A stretch of 62,733 nucleotides of DNA from assembly GCA_028877215.1 (NCBI GenBank), contig JAPPFJ010000021.1, positions 73,902-136,634 on the forward strand, read 5' to 3'. This document shows, one piece after another, positions 42,266 through 51,825 of this stretch; positions within the stretch are counted from its first letter, which is position 1, and each line of letters begins with the position of its first letter. This stretch comes from Gemmatimonadota bacterium (GTDB taxonomy: Bacteria > Latescibacterota > UBA2968 > GCA-2709665). The notes beneath the pieces were generated by a model. That model searched no databases, had not been told where the DNA came from, and worked only from the letters and a program-made list of their open reading frames with translations. The position numbers and the translations under genes were made by a program.

Positions 42266-43075
42266 ATGTGGAATCTCGTTTCTACATCCGTTTGCGCGGC
42301 GTTTGTGTTGATCGGCCAGGTATTCGCCGGTGACATGACCCGCGGGCTGACCATTACCGGAGGTCGGAACTCCGGCGCTACGCTCAAGTTGGAGCGCGTG
42401 AACGACCCGGACGCGGAAAGCGGCGTTCTGAAAATGCTCGTGTCGGTGGCGCAGACCAGTGATCTGAAGGGATACGGGTTTTCGCTGCAATACGATCCCT
42501 TGAAGTATGAGTTCGTTAGTGCCACGGAACTCGACGGCAACCTGCTGAAATCCGGTTCCGGTCAGGAGACCCTGTTCTTGTCTTCGAACCGGACGCCGGG
42601 GCAGGTGGATATTGGCGCGGTGAAGATCGACGGCCGGGGCGCCAGTGGCGGCGGGAAGCTCGTCGAGCTCACGTTCAGGACGAGCGCGACGCCGTTGTCG
42701 TCCGACTTTCAGGTATCGGAAAGCGTTCTGGTGGGCCTGGATGGTGCCGTCGACATGCTGCATCACGCCGAAATCGGCGATCTGAAGCCGCTGCCGGATC
42801 GGTTCAATCTGGAGCAGAATATGCCCAACCCATTCAACCCCTCCACCGCGATCGGCTACCAGTTGCCGGAGGCGGCAATGGTTCGGCTCGCGATATACAA
42901 TCTGATCGGCCAGGAGGTGCGCGTCCTGGTGAACGAACGCAGAAACGCCGGGTCTTTTACTGCGACGTGGGACGGGACGGACGCGCTGGGCCGGCGCGTG
43001 GCCAGCGGCATCTATCTGTATCGGATACAGGCGGGCAGTTTCTCAGCAACCAGGAGGATGCTGTTGTTGAAGTAA
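42266..43075 (+). CDS. cohesin-like protein with FlgD/Por-type sorting tail
   Basis: This 269-residue exported protein has a signal peptide (about 1-20). The domain at about 30-170 has the cohesin pattern: ESGVLKMLVSVAQTSDLKG, YGFSLQYDPLKYEFVSA, NRTPGQVDIGAVKIDGRG, GGGKLVELTFRT. The C-terminal about 85 residues (NLEQNMPNPFNPSTAIGYQLP, VRLAIYNLIGQEVRVLV, GIYLYRIQAG) are a classic FlgD-like/type IX secretion sorting domain. It would therefore be a surface-attached cohesin-like module in a cluster whose other products carry dockerin-like EF-hand pairs. The cohesin assignment is by pattern, not by search. Confidence 0.82.
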   Translation: MWNLVSTSVCAAFVLIGQVFAGDMTRGLTITGGRNSGATLKLERVNDPDAESGVLKMLVSVAQTSDLKGYGFSLQYDPLKYEFVSATELDGNLLKSGSGQETLFLSSNRTPGQVDIGAVKIDGRGASGGGKLVELTFRTSATPLSSDFQVSESVLVGLDGAVDMLHHAEIGDLKPLPDRFNLEQNMPNPFNPSTAIGYQLPEAAMVRLAIYNLIGQEVRVLVNERRNAGSFTATWDGTDALGRRVASGIYLYRIQAGSFSATRRMLLLK

Positions 43076-43221
43076 GCCTGACTACAATTCCACGATTCTG
43101 AATCCAGTCGACATCGTACGCGCAGGAGATTCAATAGCGACGTCGCGAGCCAAGATTCGAATCTCAACCCCGGTCGAGTTGCCGGAATGAAATCGACGTC
43201 GAAACAAAGGAGTGTTCCCCG

Positions 43222-46200
43222 ATGCTTCCCAAACGGATTCTGTTGTTGATTGCCGCCCTCGCGGTCGTCGTCGTTTCCGGACAGGCTTTCGCCGGCGCCA
43301 ATGCCAATGCCGTCCTGTCGCTTGACCTGATTCCCGGTGGAGGCGCCGGAAACCGGACGGATGACGGGGTCACGTCGGGAACAGTTTCCGGTCGGGGCAC
43401 AACCATCGCCGTTGAGGTATTCGCGACCGGCGTGCGGACGTCCCTGTCCGGAATGATCCTGAAATTCGACTTCGACGCTTCGCTGCTGTCGTATGAAGAG
43501 GCCGAAAACAGCGCGTTCCCACTGTCGCTTCCGGATCGTTCCATCGGCACCCACCTGGCGGCGTCAAGCCCCGTCACACTGGCGGCTTCCGGGTTTCTGG
43601 CGCGTGCGGAGTTTACGACCGTTGCGGACGTAACCGGCCGGGAATTCGCCATAGGCATCGAGTCGGTTACCCTCGCGGAAAGTCCCACCTCGAGCGACGA
43701 ACTCAGGACAAGCAGTGAGGTTACGTTAAACTCGGCGCCCTCTCCCGACTTCGACGGCGATGATTTCGTCGGATTTTCGGACTTTCTGATTTTTGCGGGC
43801 GCGTTCGGGTCGCGGCAGGGCGACGGGAGGTACAATGCCGCACAGGACCTGAATTCCGATGGTTCGGTTGACTTTACGGATTTTCTGATCTTCGCGCAGA
43901 GCTTTGGAGGGCCGCCGCCATCGCCGGGCGGTGGGGGTGGTGGTAGCGGCAACCCGGATCTGGTCGTTCAGTCCCCTTCTCTGAGCAGCAGTCGCGTATC
44001 GCACGGGGCGACCTTTACGCTTGGCGCGACAGTCCGGAACCAGGGTAACGGATCGTCTGCCGCGACGACCTTGCGCTACTACCGTTCGACCGACGCGACA
44101 GTGAACACCAGCGACACGCAAGCAGGCACTGACGCGGTGAGCGGACTCTCTTCCGGCGGCGTTAGCGCGGAGTCGATCAACCTGACGGCGCCTTCCAGTT
44201 CGGGAACCTACTACTACGGCGCGTGCGTCGACGCGGTTTCCGGCGAGTCCAATACGGGGAACAACTGTTCGCCTGCCGTTGCCCTGACGGTTGCTGCGGC
44301 GCCACCACCGCCCACCCCTGGAGCGTCCAAACTCTACTGGACGGACTGGGGAACCGACAAGATCCAGCGCGCCAACCTGGACGGCTCGGGGGTGGAAGAC
44401 CTGGTCTCCGGCGGCGGACTGGACGGGCCGGACGGCTTGGCGCTGGATCTTGCAGGCGGCAAGATGTACTGGACGGATGCGGGCGCCAACAAGATCCAGC
44501 GTGCTGATCTCAATGGCGGGAACGTGGAAGACCTGGTAACGGGCCTGGGAATACCGTACGGTCTGGCCCTGGACGTGTCTGGCGGCAAGATGTACTGGAC
44601 GAACCGGCAGACGAACAAGATCCAACGTGCCGACCTCAACGGCGCCAACGCGGAAGACCTGATCACCAGCGGTCTGACGTTTCCCGGCGGTCTGGCCCTG
44701 GACGTGTCTGGCGGCAAGATGTACTGGACCAATCCGGGCGCGAACAGGATTCAGCGGTCCAACCTGGATGGATCAGGAGTCGAAGACCTCGTCACCAGGG
44801 GCGTAGACAGTCCGACCGGGATCGCACTCGATGTTTCCGGGGGCAAGATGTACTGGACGGACAGGCGTTCGGACAAGATCCAGCGGTCGGACCTCAGTGG
44901 GGCCAATGTCGAAGACCTTGTCACCAGCGGTCTGGATCGACCGAATGGCCTGGCTCTCGACGTGTCCGGAGGGAAAATGTACTGGGCCGACACCGGCACG
45001 AATAAGGTTCAACGCGCCAACCTGGACGGCTCCAACGTGGAAGACCTGGTAACCGGAGCCAACGGGCTGGTGGACCCGTCGGGTCTGGCCCTGGCGACGG
45101 CGTCTGGCGGCGGGGGTGGCGGTTCCGGCGGCGGGGGTGGAGGCGGTGCCGACCTGGTTGTCGTTTCGCCTTTCGTCAGCAACAGCAGCCCGGCTGCCGG
45201 CGACACCTTCAGGCTGGGCGCGTCAGTTCGCAACCAGGGCGATCAGATGTCGGCGGCTACGACGTTGCGCTACTATATGTCGGTCGACGCGAGCATCTCA
45301 ACGTCCGACACGGAAGTTGGAACGGACGCGGTGAACGGCCTTGCGGCGTCGGGAGGGAATCCCGGATCGATTGATCTGGCTTTGGCGATTGACCTGACGG
45401 CGCCATCGAATTCCGGCACCTACTACTACGGCGCCTGTGTGGATGCGGTATCCGGTGAATCCGACACAGGAAACAACTGCTCCGCCGCGGTAAGCATTAC
45501 TGTTGCGGCGACAACGCCCCCCGCCACGGGTACGTCGAAACTGTACTGGTCGGATTGGGGTACTGACAAGATCCAGCGCGCGGATCTGGACGGATCCAAC
45601 GTCGAAGACCTGGTCAGCAGCGCGGGCCTGAACGGCCCGGACGGATTGGCCGTGGATATATCGGGAGGCAAGATCTACTGGACGGACGCGGGTACGGCAA
45701 AGATCCAGCGTGCGGATCTGGACGGCTCGAACGTGGAGAACGTCATCACAAGCGGCCTGAGCGTGCCGTACGGTCTGGCGCTTGACGTGTCCGGCGGCAA
45801 GATGTACTGGACGGACCGTCAGAACGGCAAGATCCAACGCGCGGACCTGGACGGGTCCAACGTTGAAGACCTCCTCACACTTGCCGGCCTGGCATTTCCC
45901 GGTGAAATCGCTCTGGACGTTGCCAATGGCAAGATGTACTGGACGAATCCGGGGTCGGACAAGATCCAGCGTGCGGACCTGAACGGCTCCAATCTGGAAG
46001 ACCTCGTGACCAGTGGACTGAGTAGCCCAACCGGCATTGCCCTGGATCTGTCAGGCGGCAAGATGTACTGGACGGACCGCGGAAACCGCAAGATCCACCG
46101 CTCCAATCTGGACGGTTCCGGTGTTGAAGATTTGGTTGCCACCGGTCTGACGACTCCCAACGGGCTGGACCTTGATGTTTCGGGCGGCAAGATGTACTGG

Positions 46201-46554
46201 ACGGACGTGGATGCCGACAAGGTGCAGCGCGCGGATCTGGACGGGTCCAACGTCGAAGACCTCCTGACGAGCGCCGACGGGCTGGTCGACCCATCCGGAC
46301 TGGCCGTAGGCGCCGCAGGCGGTAACGGCGGCGGAACCTGGGGCGTCGGTGACGTGCTTCCGAACTTCCCCACCGGCTTCTTCGTGCCCAGGCTCATTCG
46401 GAATGCGAGCCTTACAATCAGCGGGGGGCGCGCGGTACTCAGCTTCCAGAACGGCGGCCTGATCGAGCTGCAGGACGGAACCAGATACACCTGTGTTTCT
46501 GCCGGCGGATGCAGCATCGAGGGAGGACGTGTCACGCGAGGCACTTTTGAATAG
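43222..46554 (+). CDS. exported mosaic: cohesin-like, EF-hand pair, two CARDB, two YWTD propellers
   Basis: This 1110-residue secreted protein shows, in order, a signal peptide (1-24) and a cohesin-like domain (about 27-165; MILKFDFDASLLSYEEAE). A dockerin-like EF-hand pair follows (about 173-230; DFDGDDFVGFSD, DLNSDGSVDFTD). A Gly-rich linker leads to a CARDB domain (about 245-355) and a YWTD (LDL-receptor-type) propeller of about six blades (about 370-625). After a second Gly-rich linker come a second CARDB (about 640-760) and a second YWTD propeller (about 770-1030). The C-terminal cap ends in a short Cys-containing motif (CVSAGGCSIEGGRVTRGT). The CARDB-propeller unit is an internal duplication. 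The ATG has an AAAGGAG site. Its role is likely adhesion or complex assembly; no enzyme domain is seen. Confidence 0.87.
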   Translation: MLPKRILLLIAALAVVVVSGQAFAGANANAVLSLDLIPGGGAGNRTDDGVTSGTVSGRGTTIAVEVFATGVRTSLSGMILKFDFDASLLSYEEAENSAFPLSLPDRSIGTHLAASSPVTLAASGFLARAEFTTVADVTGREFAIGIESVTLAESPTSSDELRTSSEVTLNSAPSPDFDGDDFVGFSDFLIFAGAFGSRQGDGRYNAAQDLNSDGSVDFTDFLIFAQSFGGPPPSPGGGGGGSGNPDLVVQSPSLSSSRVSHGATFTLGATVRNQGNGSSAATTLRYYRSTDATVNTSDTQAGTDAVSGLSSGGVSAESINLTAPSSSGTYYYGACVDAVSGESNTGNNCSPAVALTVAAAPPPPTPGASKLYWTDWGTDKIQRANLDGSGVEDLVSGGGLDGPDGLALDLAGGKMYWTDAGANKIQRADLNGGNVEDLVTGLGIPYGLALDVSGGKMYWTNRQTNKIQRADLNGANAEDLITSGLTFPGGLALDVSGGKMYWTNPGANRIQRSNLDGSGVEDLVTRGVDSPTGIALDVSGGKMYWTDRRSDKIQRSDLSGANVEDLVTSGLDRPNGLALDVSGGKMYWADTGTNKVQRANLDGSNVEDLVTGANGLVDPSGLALATASGGGGGGSGGGGGGGADLVVVSPFVSNSSPAAGDTFRLGASVRNQGDQMSAATTLRYYMSVDASISTSDTEVGTDAVNGLAASGGNPGSIDLALAIDLTAPSNSGTYYYGACVDAVSGESDTGNNCSAAVSITVAATTPPATGTSKLYWSDWGTDKIQRADLDGSNVEDLVSSAGLNGPDGLAVDISGGKIYWTDAGTAKIQRADLDGSNVENVITSGLSVPYGLALDVSGGKMYWTDRQNGKIQRADLDGSNVEDLLTLAGLAFPGEIALDVANGKMYWTNPGSDKIQRADLNGSNLEDLVTSGLSSPTGIALDLSGGKMYWTDRGNRKIHRSNLDGSGVEDLVATGLTTPNGLDLDVSGGKMYWTDVDADKVQRADLDGSNVEDLLTSADGLVDPSGLAVGAAGGNGGGTWGVGDVLPNFPTGFFVPRLIRNASLTISGGRAVLSFQNGGLIELQDGTRYTCVSAGGCSIEGGRVTRGTFE

Positions 46555-46567
46555 GGGATGCTGACTT

Positions 46568-49500
46568 ATGGAACGGAGAGTTTGGAATTGGCGATCCGCC
46601 GTGATGACGTTGGGAGTCGTTGTGGCGGCATTCGCCCTGCCGGTTTCGGGAAACGCCCAGGTTCCCGTTCCTGCGGTTCAGGAGTCGATCACCGTGTCGA
46701 CGTCAAGTCCGTTGACCGAGGCGACGCTGGATGGCAGCGAGGTTACCGTGACGCTTGCCGGGCGTACTTTCGAGCGGTCTATCTTCTCCATCCGTCGGGC
46801 GGTAACGGTATCGGGGATTGCAGGCGTTAGCGTGGGGACGTTCGGGATAACGCGTGCAAGCGATACCAAATTGACGATAGAACTGGACTTCAACGGAGAC
46901 TTCGACGAAGAAGGAACGCTCACGTTCACGGTTGGCGCGGGAGCCATCGCGTCCTACAACGGCGCCGCGCTAACGAGAGATTTGTCTATCCCGTCGGTGG
47001 AAGAAACGGTGGAGGCATCGACAGTGTCGCCGTTGACCGAAGCGACGCTGGACGGGAGCGTGGTGACGTTGACGCTTTCGGGACGAGCTTTCGAGAGTTC
47101 GATCTTCGACGTTCGTGACGGCGTTTCGGTGTCCGGAATTGCGGGCGTTAGCGTGGGCACGTTCGGCGTGCAACGCGTGAGCGATTCCAGGGTGACGGTT
47201 GAGCTGGATTTCAACGGCGACATCGACAGCGACGGTACGCTGACGTTTAGCGTGGGCGCCGACGCGATCGAGTCCTACAACGGCGCCGCGTTGACCGCAG
47301 AGTTGACCGTGAGCGCGGGGATGGAATCGGTGACGGCGACGACGACGTCGCCGTTGACCGAATCGTCGCTGAATGGGAGCGTGGTTACGCTTACGCTGAC
47401 TGGTGGCGCATATGAGAGCTCGATCTTCGACGTTCGTGACGGCGTGTCCGTATCGGGCATTGCCGGGGTGAGCGTTGGCACGTTCGGCGTGCAGCGGAAG
47501 AGTGATACGGTGGTAACGGTTGAGCTGACGTTCAACGGCGACATAGACAGCGACGGCACGTTGACGTTCTCGGTGGGCGCGGACGCGATCGCGAATTACA
47601 CCGGGTCCGCACTGACCGCGCAGTTGCCGGTAAGTGCTGCCATGGAGACGTTGACGGCAACAACGGCATCACCGTTAACCGAAGCGACGCTGAACGGGAG
47701 TCTGGTAACGTTGACGCTCACCGGAGGAAAATACACGAGTTCCATCTTCGACGTCCGAGATGCGGTGTCCGTGTCGGGTATTGCGGGTGTGAGTGTGGGC
47801 ACGTTCGGCGTGCAGCGGAAGAGTGATACGGTGGTAACGGTTGAGCTGACGTTCAACGGCGACATCGACAGCGACGGTACGCTGACGTTCACCGTGGGCG
47901 CGGGGGCACTCGCGAATTATAACGGGCCCGCGCTCTCGGCACAACTTTCAGTGGCCGCGGCGATGGAATCGGTTACCGCCACAACGGTTTCGCCATTGAC
48001 GGAGGCGACGCTGGACGGGAGCGTGGTGACGTTGACGCTTACCGGGGCGAGATACGCGAGTTCTACCTTCGACGTCCGCGACGGGGTGTCGGTGTCGGGA
48101 ATTACCGGCGTGAGCGTAGGCACTTTCGGGGTGCAGCGTGTGAGCGACACGAAGGTGACGGTTGAACTGGACTTCAACGGCGACATCGACAGCGACGGTA
48201 CGTTGACGTTCACCGTGGGCGCGGGGGCACTCGCGAATTATAACGGGCCCGCGCTCTCGGCACAACTTTCAGTGGCCGCGGCGATGGAATCGGTTACCGC
48301 CACAACGGTTTCGCCATTGACGGAGGCGACGCTGGACGGGAGCGTGGTGACGTTGACGCTTACCGGGGCGAGATACGCGAGTTCTACCTTCGACGTCCGC
48401 GACGGGGTGTCGGTGTCGGGAATTACCGGCGTGAGCGTAGGCACTTTCGGGGTGCAGCGTGTGAGCGACACGAAGGTGACGGTTGAACTGGACTTCAACG
48501 GCGACATCGACAGCGACGGTACGTTGACGTTCACCGTGGGCGCGGGGGCACTCGCGAACTACAGCGGACCCGCGCTTACGGACCAGGTAGATGTAGTTGC
48601 CCTGGAGGAAACCGTTGTTGCGACAGTGGCGCAGTCCTTGACGGAGGCGACGTTGAACGGGAGCGTTGTGACACTCACGCTTTCGGGTCGTTCCTACGCG
48701 AGTTCTATCTTCGACGTCCGGCGCGGTGTGTCCGTCTCGGGGATTACGGGCGTGAGCGTGGGCACGTTCGGTATCCAGCGTGTGAGCGACACGAAGGTGA
48801 CGGTTGAACTGGACTTCAATGGCGATATCGACGCGGACGGCACGTTGACGTTCACCGTGGGCGCGGACGCGATCGCGAACTACAGCGGTCCCGCACTCAT
48901 CGCGACACTGCCGGTGAGCGCGGGGATGGAATCGGTGACGGCGTCGACGCCGTCTCCATTGACGGAGGCGACGCTGAACGGCAGTGTCGTGACATTGACT
49001 CTTACGGGAGGAAAGTACGCGAGTTCCGTCTTCGATGTGCGGCGTGGTGTGACTGTCTCAGGAATCACCGGCGTGAGCGTTGGCACGTTCGGCGTGCAGC
49101 GTGCGAGCGACACGAAGGTGACAGTTGAGCTTACGTTCAGCGGTGACATCGACGCGGACGGCGCGTTGACGTTTACGGTGACGGCGGGGGCCATCGCCAA
49201 CTACAGCGGGGCGTCGCTGACGGCGCAGTTGCCGGTTACCGCGGGGATGGAATCGGTGACGGCGACGACGGTGTCTCCGTTGACGGAGGCGACGCTGAAC
49301 GGCAGCGTCGTCACATTGACACTTACGGGCGGCACGTACGCAAGTTCCATTTTCGACGTTCGGGGTGGTGTGACGGTATCGGGCATTACCGGCGTGAGCG
49401 TGGGCGCGTTCGGTGTCCAGCGCGTGAGCGACACGAAGGTGACCGTCACGCTGACCTTTAACGGCGACATTGACACCGACGGCACGCTGACGTTCACGGT

Positions 49501-51685
49501 GGGCGCCGGGGCAATCGCGAATTACAGTGGGGCGTCGCTGACGGCGCAGTTGCCGGTTACCGCGGAGGTAGGCGGAGGGACGAATCAGGTACCGACGTTT
49601 AGCGAAGGCGCCAGCACAACGCGCAGCTTCGCAGAGAATACGCCAGCGGGACAGAACGTCGGCGGCCCGATTCGCGCGACGGATGGCGACGGTGGAACAC
49701 TCTCCTACAGCCTGGAGGGTACGGATGCCGCGAGTTTCGTCCTCGTCTCAACCAGCGGCCAGTTGCAGACCAAAACGGGCGTCATCTATGACTACGAGGT
49801 GAAAAACCGCTACGACGTGACGGTGCGGGTGTCCGACGGCCAGGGCGGCAGTGCCACGATAGACGTGACGATCAACCTGACCGACGTGAACGAACCGCAG
49901 GCGAATCCGGAGCTTTATTGGACGGACGCGAGCAAAGACAAGATTCAGCGCGCCAATCTCGATGGCACCAATGTCGAAGACCTGGTCACCGAAACCGACG
50001 GATTGGATGGGCCGGTCGGGCTGGTGCTGGACGTGGATGGCGGCAAGATGTATTGGACGGAATGGGAAAGAAACAAGATCAAACGCGCCAACCTCGACGG
50101 ATCGAATATTGAAAACGTGGTCACCAGCGGTCGGGCACCGGTCTGGCTTGCGCTGGACGTGCCCGGCGGTAAGCTTTACTGGACGGACTGGGGCACGGAT
50201 AGGATCCAGCGCGCCAACCTCGATGGCTCCAATGTCGAAGACCTCGTCACCCGCAATTTGAACAGTCCGGGCGGGCTGTCACTGGACGTCACGAACGGCA
50301 AGATGTACTGGACGGATTCGTTCTGGCACAAGATTCAGCGTGCAAACCTCGACGGATCGAATGTCGAAGACCTCATCACCAGTGGTGTGGACGGTCCCAG
50401 CGGCCTCGCGCTGGACGTGGTGCACGGCAAGATGTATTGGACGAACTTGAACGCAGACAAGATTCAGCGCGCCAATCTCGACGGATCGAATGTCGAAGAC
50501 CTGATTACCCGCGGTCTGGATAAACCCTACGAACTCGTGCTGGATCTGGCGGGCGCCAAGATGTATTGGACCAACGGCGGCTTTGCAAAGATTCAGCGCG
50601 CCAACCTCGACGGGTCGAATGTCGAAGACCTCGTGGCCAGAGCCGACGGTCTGTCCAATCCATCCGGTCTGGCCCTCGCGGTTGCCCCCGCTCCCACGCC
50701 TCCGGCGCCGCAGGGCCCGTGCGTGACCGGAAGCGCTGTACCCAACCCTGCCGCAAACCCGTGGCTGGTCTCCGACTGCAATGTCCTGCTGGAGGCGAGG
50801 GATCCCCTGAAGGGGACAGCAACGCTGAACTGGTCGGAGAATACTGCGATCGCGACATGGGACGGTGTCACAATCAGCGGTACGCCCCAACGCGTCACGA
50901 ATTTGAGACTCTGGAACAAGGGTTTGAACGGGACGATACCGGCCGGGTTAAGCCGCCTGACCGGCCTGAACGCCCTGCAATTTGGCTACAACCAGTTGAC
51001 CGGGACCATACCTGCGGAACTGGGTACGATGACCGGCCTGACCCATCTGGTTCTTCCGAGCAACCTGTTGACCGGTACCATCCCGGCGGAGCTGAGAAAC
51101 CTGACCAACTTGCGAAAGTTGGCCCTTCAGATCAATGGGTTGACCGGTAATATCCCGTCATGGGTAGGTACCCTGCGCCGCTTGCAGATACTGAACCTCT
51201 ACGAGAACCAGTTGACCGGCGCAATCCCAACAGAGTTGGGCAACCTGACCGAACTGTGGCAACTGCTCATATTCGGCAACCGGTTTACCGGTACGATCCC
51301 CGCGGAACTGGGAAATCTGAGTCTGCTGCAGGAGGTGCGCCTGGACGACAACAGGCTGACCGGATCCATTCCCTCGACACTTGGCGGCCTTGCCAGATTG
51401 GGTCTGCTGTATCTCGCAGGTAACTCGCTGACAGGTTGCATTCCCCCTGCATTGAGGGAAATTTCCAGACATGACCTGGACAAGCTCAATTTGCCGGACT
51501 GCAGCCAGCCGCAGGTACAGAAGACCGCAGATTTCAACGGCGACGGCATCGTAAACTTTGCCGACTTCTTCGACTTCGTGGACGCCTTCGGCACCACGGA
51601 CGCCAAATACGACCTCGACGACAACGGCATCGTGAACTTTGCGGACTTCTTCGAGTTCGTGGATGCTTTCGGCACGTCGGGGTAG
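46568..51685 (+). CDS. giant exported repeat protein with cadherin-like, YWTD, LRR and C-terminal EF-hand pair
   Basis: This 1705-residue protein starts with a signal peptide (about 1-32). Nine tandem beta-rich repeats of 107 residues follow (about 36-999; SPLTEATLDGSVVTLTL, VSVSGIAGVSVGTFGVQR). Next come a cadherin-like domain (about 1005-1110), a YWTD propeller (about 1115-1375) and plant-type leucine-rich repeats (about 1420-1640; LTGTIPAELGNLT). The last 50 residues are a dockerin-like EF-hand pair (DFNGDGIVNFAD, DLDDNGIVNFAD) ending DAFGTSG. The size suggests a long fibrous surface adhesin. It starts 13 bases after the previous gene, so the two are co-transcribed. All calls are by motif; ligands are unknown. 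Confidence 0.87.
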   Translation: MERRVWNWRSAVMTLGVVVAAFALPVSGNAQVPVPAVQESITVSTSSPLTEATLDGSEVTVTLAGRTFERSIFSIRRAVTVSGIAGVSVGTFGITRASDTKLTIELDFNGDFDEEGTLTFTVGAGAIASYNGAALTRDLSIPSVEETVEASTVSPLTEATLDGSVVTLTLSGRAFESSIFDVRDGVSVSGIAGVSVGTFGVQRVSDSRVTVELDFNGDIDSDGTLTFSVGADAIESYNGAALTAELTVSAGMESVTATTTSPLTESSLNGSVVTLTLTGGAYESSIFDVRDGVSVSGIAGVSVGTFGVQRKSDTVVTVELTFNGDIDSDGTLTFSVGADAIANYTGSALTAQLPVSAAMETLTATTASPLTEATLNGSLVTLTLTGGKYTSSIFDVRDAVSVSGIAGVSVGTFGVQRKSDTVVTVELTFNGDIDSDGTLTFTVGAGALANYNGPALSAQLSVAAAMESVTATTVSPLTEATLDGSVVTLTLTGARYASSTFDVRDGVSVSGITGVSVGTFGVQRVSDTKVTVELDFNGDIDSDGTLTFTVGAGALANYNGPALSAQLSVAAAMESVTATTVSPLTEATLDGSVVTLTLTGARYASSTFDVRDGVSVSGITGVSVGTFGVQRVSDTKVTVELDFNGDIDSDGTLTFTVGAGALANYSGPALTDQVDVVALEETVVATVAQSLTEATLNGSVVTLTLSGRSYASSIFDVRRGVSVSGITGVSVGTFGIQRVSDTKVTVELDFNGDIDADGTLTFTVGADAIANYSGPALIATLPVSAGMESVTASTPSPLTEATLNGSVVTLTLTGGKYASSVFDVRRGVTVSGITGVSVGTFGVQRASDTKVTVELTFSGDIDADGALTFTVTAGAIANYSGASLTAQLPVTAGMESVTATTVSPLTEATLNGSVVTLTLTGGTYASSIFDVRGGVTVSGITGVSVGAFGVQRVSDTKVTVTLTFNGDIDTDGTLTFTVGAGAIANYSGASLTAQLPVTAEVGGGTNQVPTFSEGASTTRSFAENTPAGQNVGGPIRATDGDGGTLSYSLEGTDAASFVLVSTSGQLQTKTGVIYDYEVKNRYDVTVRVSDGQGGSATIDVTINLTDVNEPQANPELYWTDASKDKIQRANLDGTNVEDLVTETDGLDGPVGLVLDVDGGKMYWTEWERNKIKRANLDGSNIENVVTSGRAPVWLALDVPGGKLYWTDWGTDRIQRANLDGSNVEDLVTRNLNSPGGLSLDVTNGKMYWTDSFWHKIQRANLDGSNVEDLITSGVDGPSGLALDVVHGKMYWTNLNADKIQRANLDGSNVEDLITRGLDKPYELVLDLAGAKMYWTNGGFAKIQRANLDGSNVEDLVARADGLSNPSGLALAVAPAPTPPAPQGPCVTGSAVPNPAANPWLVSDCNVLLEARDPLKGTATLNWSENTAIATWDGVTISGTPQRVTNLRLWNKGLNGTIPAGLSRLTGLNALQFGYNQLTGTIPAELGTMTGLTHLVLPSNLLTGTIPAELRNLTNLRKLALQINGLTGNIPSWVGTLRRLQILNLYENQLTGAIPTELGNLTELWQLLIFGNRFTGTIPAELGNLSLLQEVRLDDNRLTGSIPSTLGGLARLGLLYLAGNSLTGCIPPALREISRHDLDKLNLPDCSQPQVQKTADFNGDGIVNFADFFDFVDAFGTTDAKYDLDDNGIVNFADFFEFVDAFGTSG
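46675..49565 (+). repeat. nine tandem 321-bp coding repeats
   Basis: The repeat unit is 321 bp (107 codons). Copies begin near 46675, 46996, 47317, 47638, 47959, 48280, 48601, 48922 and 49243. Copies five and six are identical over about 355 bases (47883-48237 against 48204-48558), while the others differ at many sites. This indicates a very recent duplication or an assembly effect. Confidence 0.9.
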
Positions 51686-51825
51686 GTTGGTGTAGAACGT
51701 GTGCACTTTGACATTTCGACAAACCCAGCAAAGGCAATGACCACATTTCTGCAGGCGCAGCTGCCGATTGGGAGGAAGTAATCTACCGCTCGCCCGCCGG
51801 AATATTCAACCAGGAGGAATCGAAC

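Noticed and set aside
46675..49565. CRISPR or satellite array
   Set aside because: The 321-bp repeats are in frame, coding, and without spacers; they are protein domain repeats.
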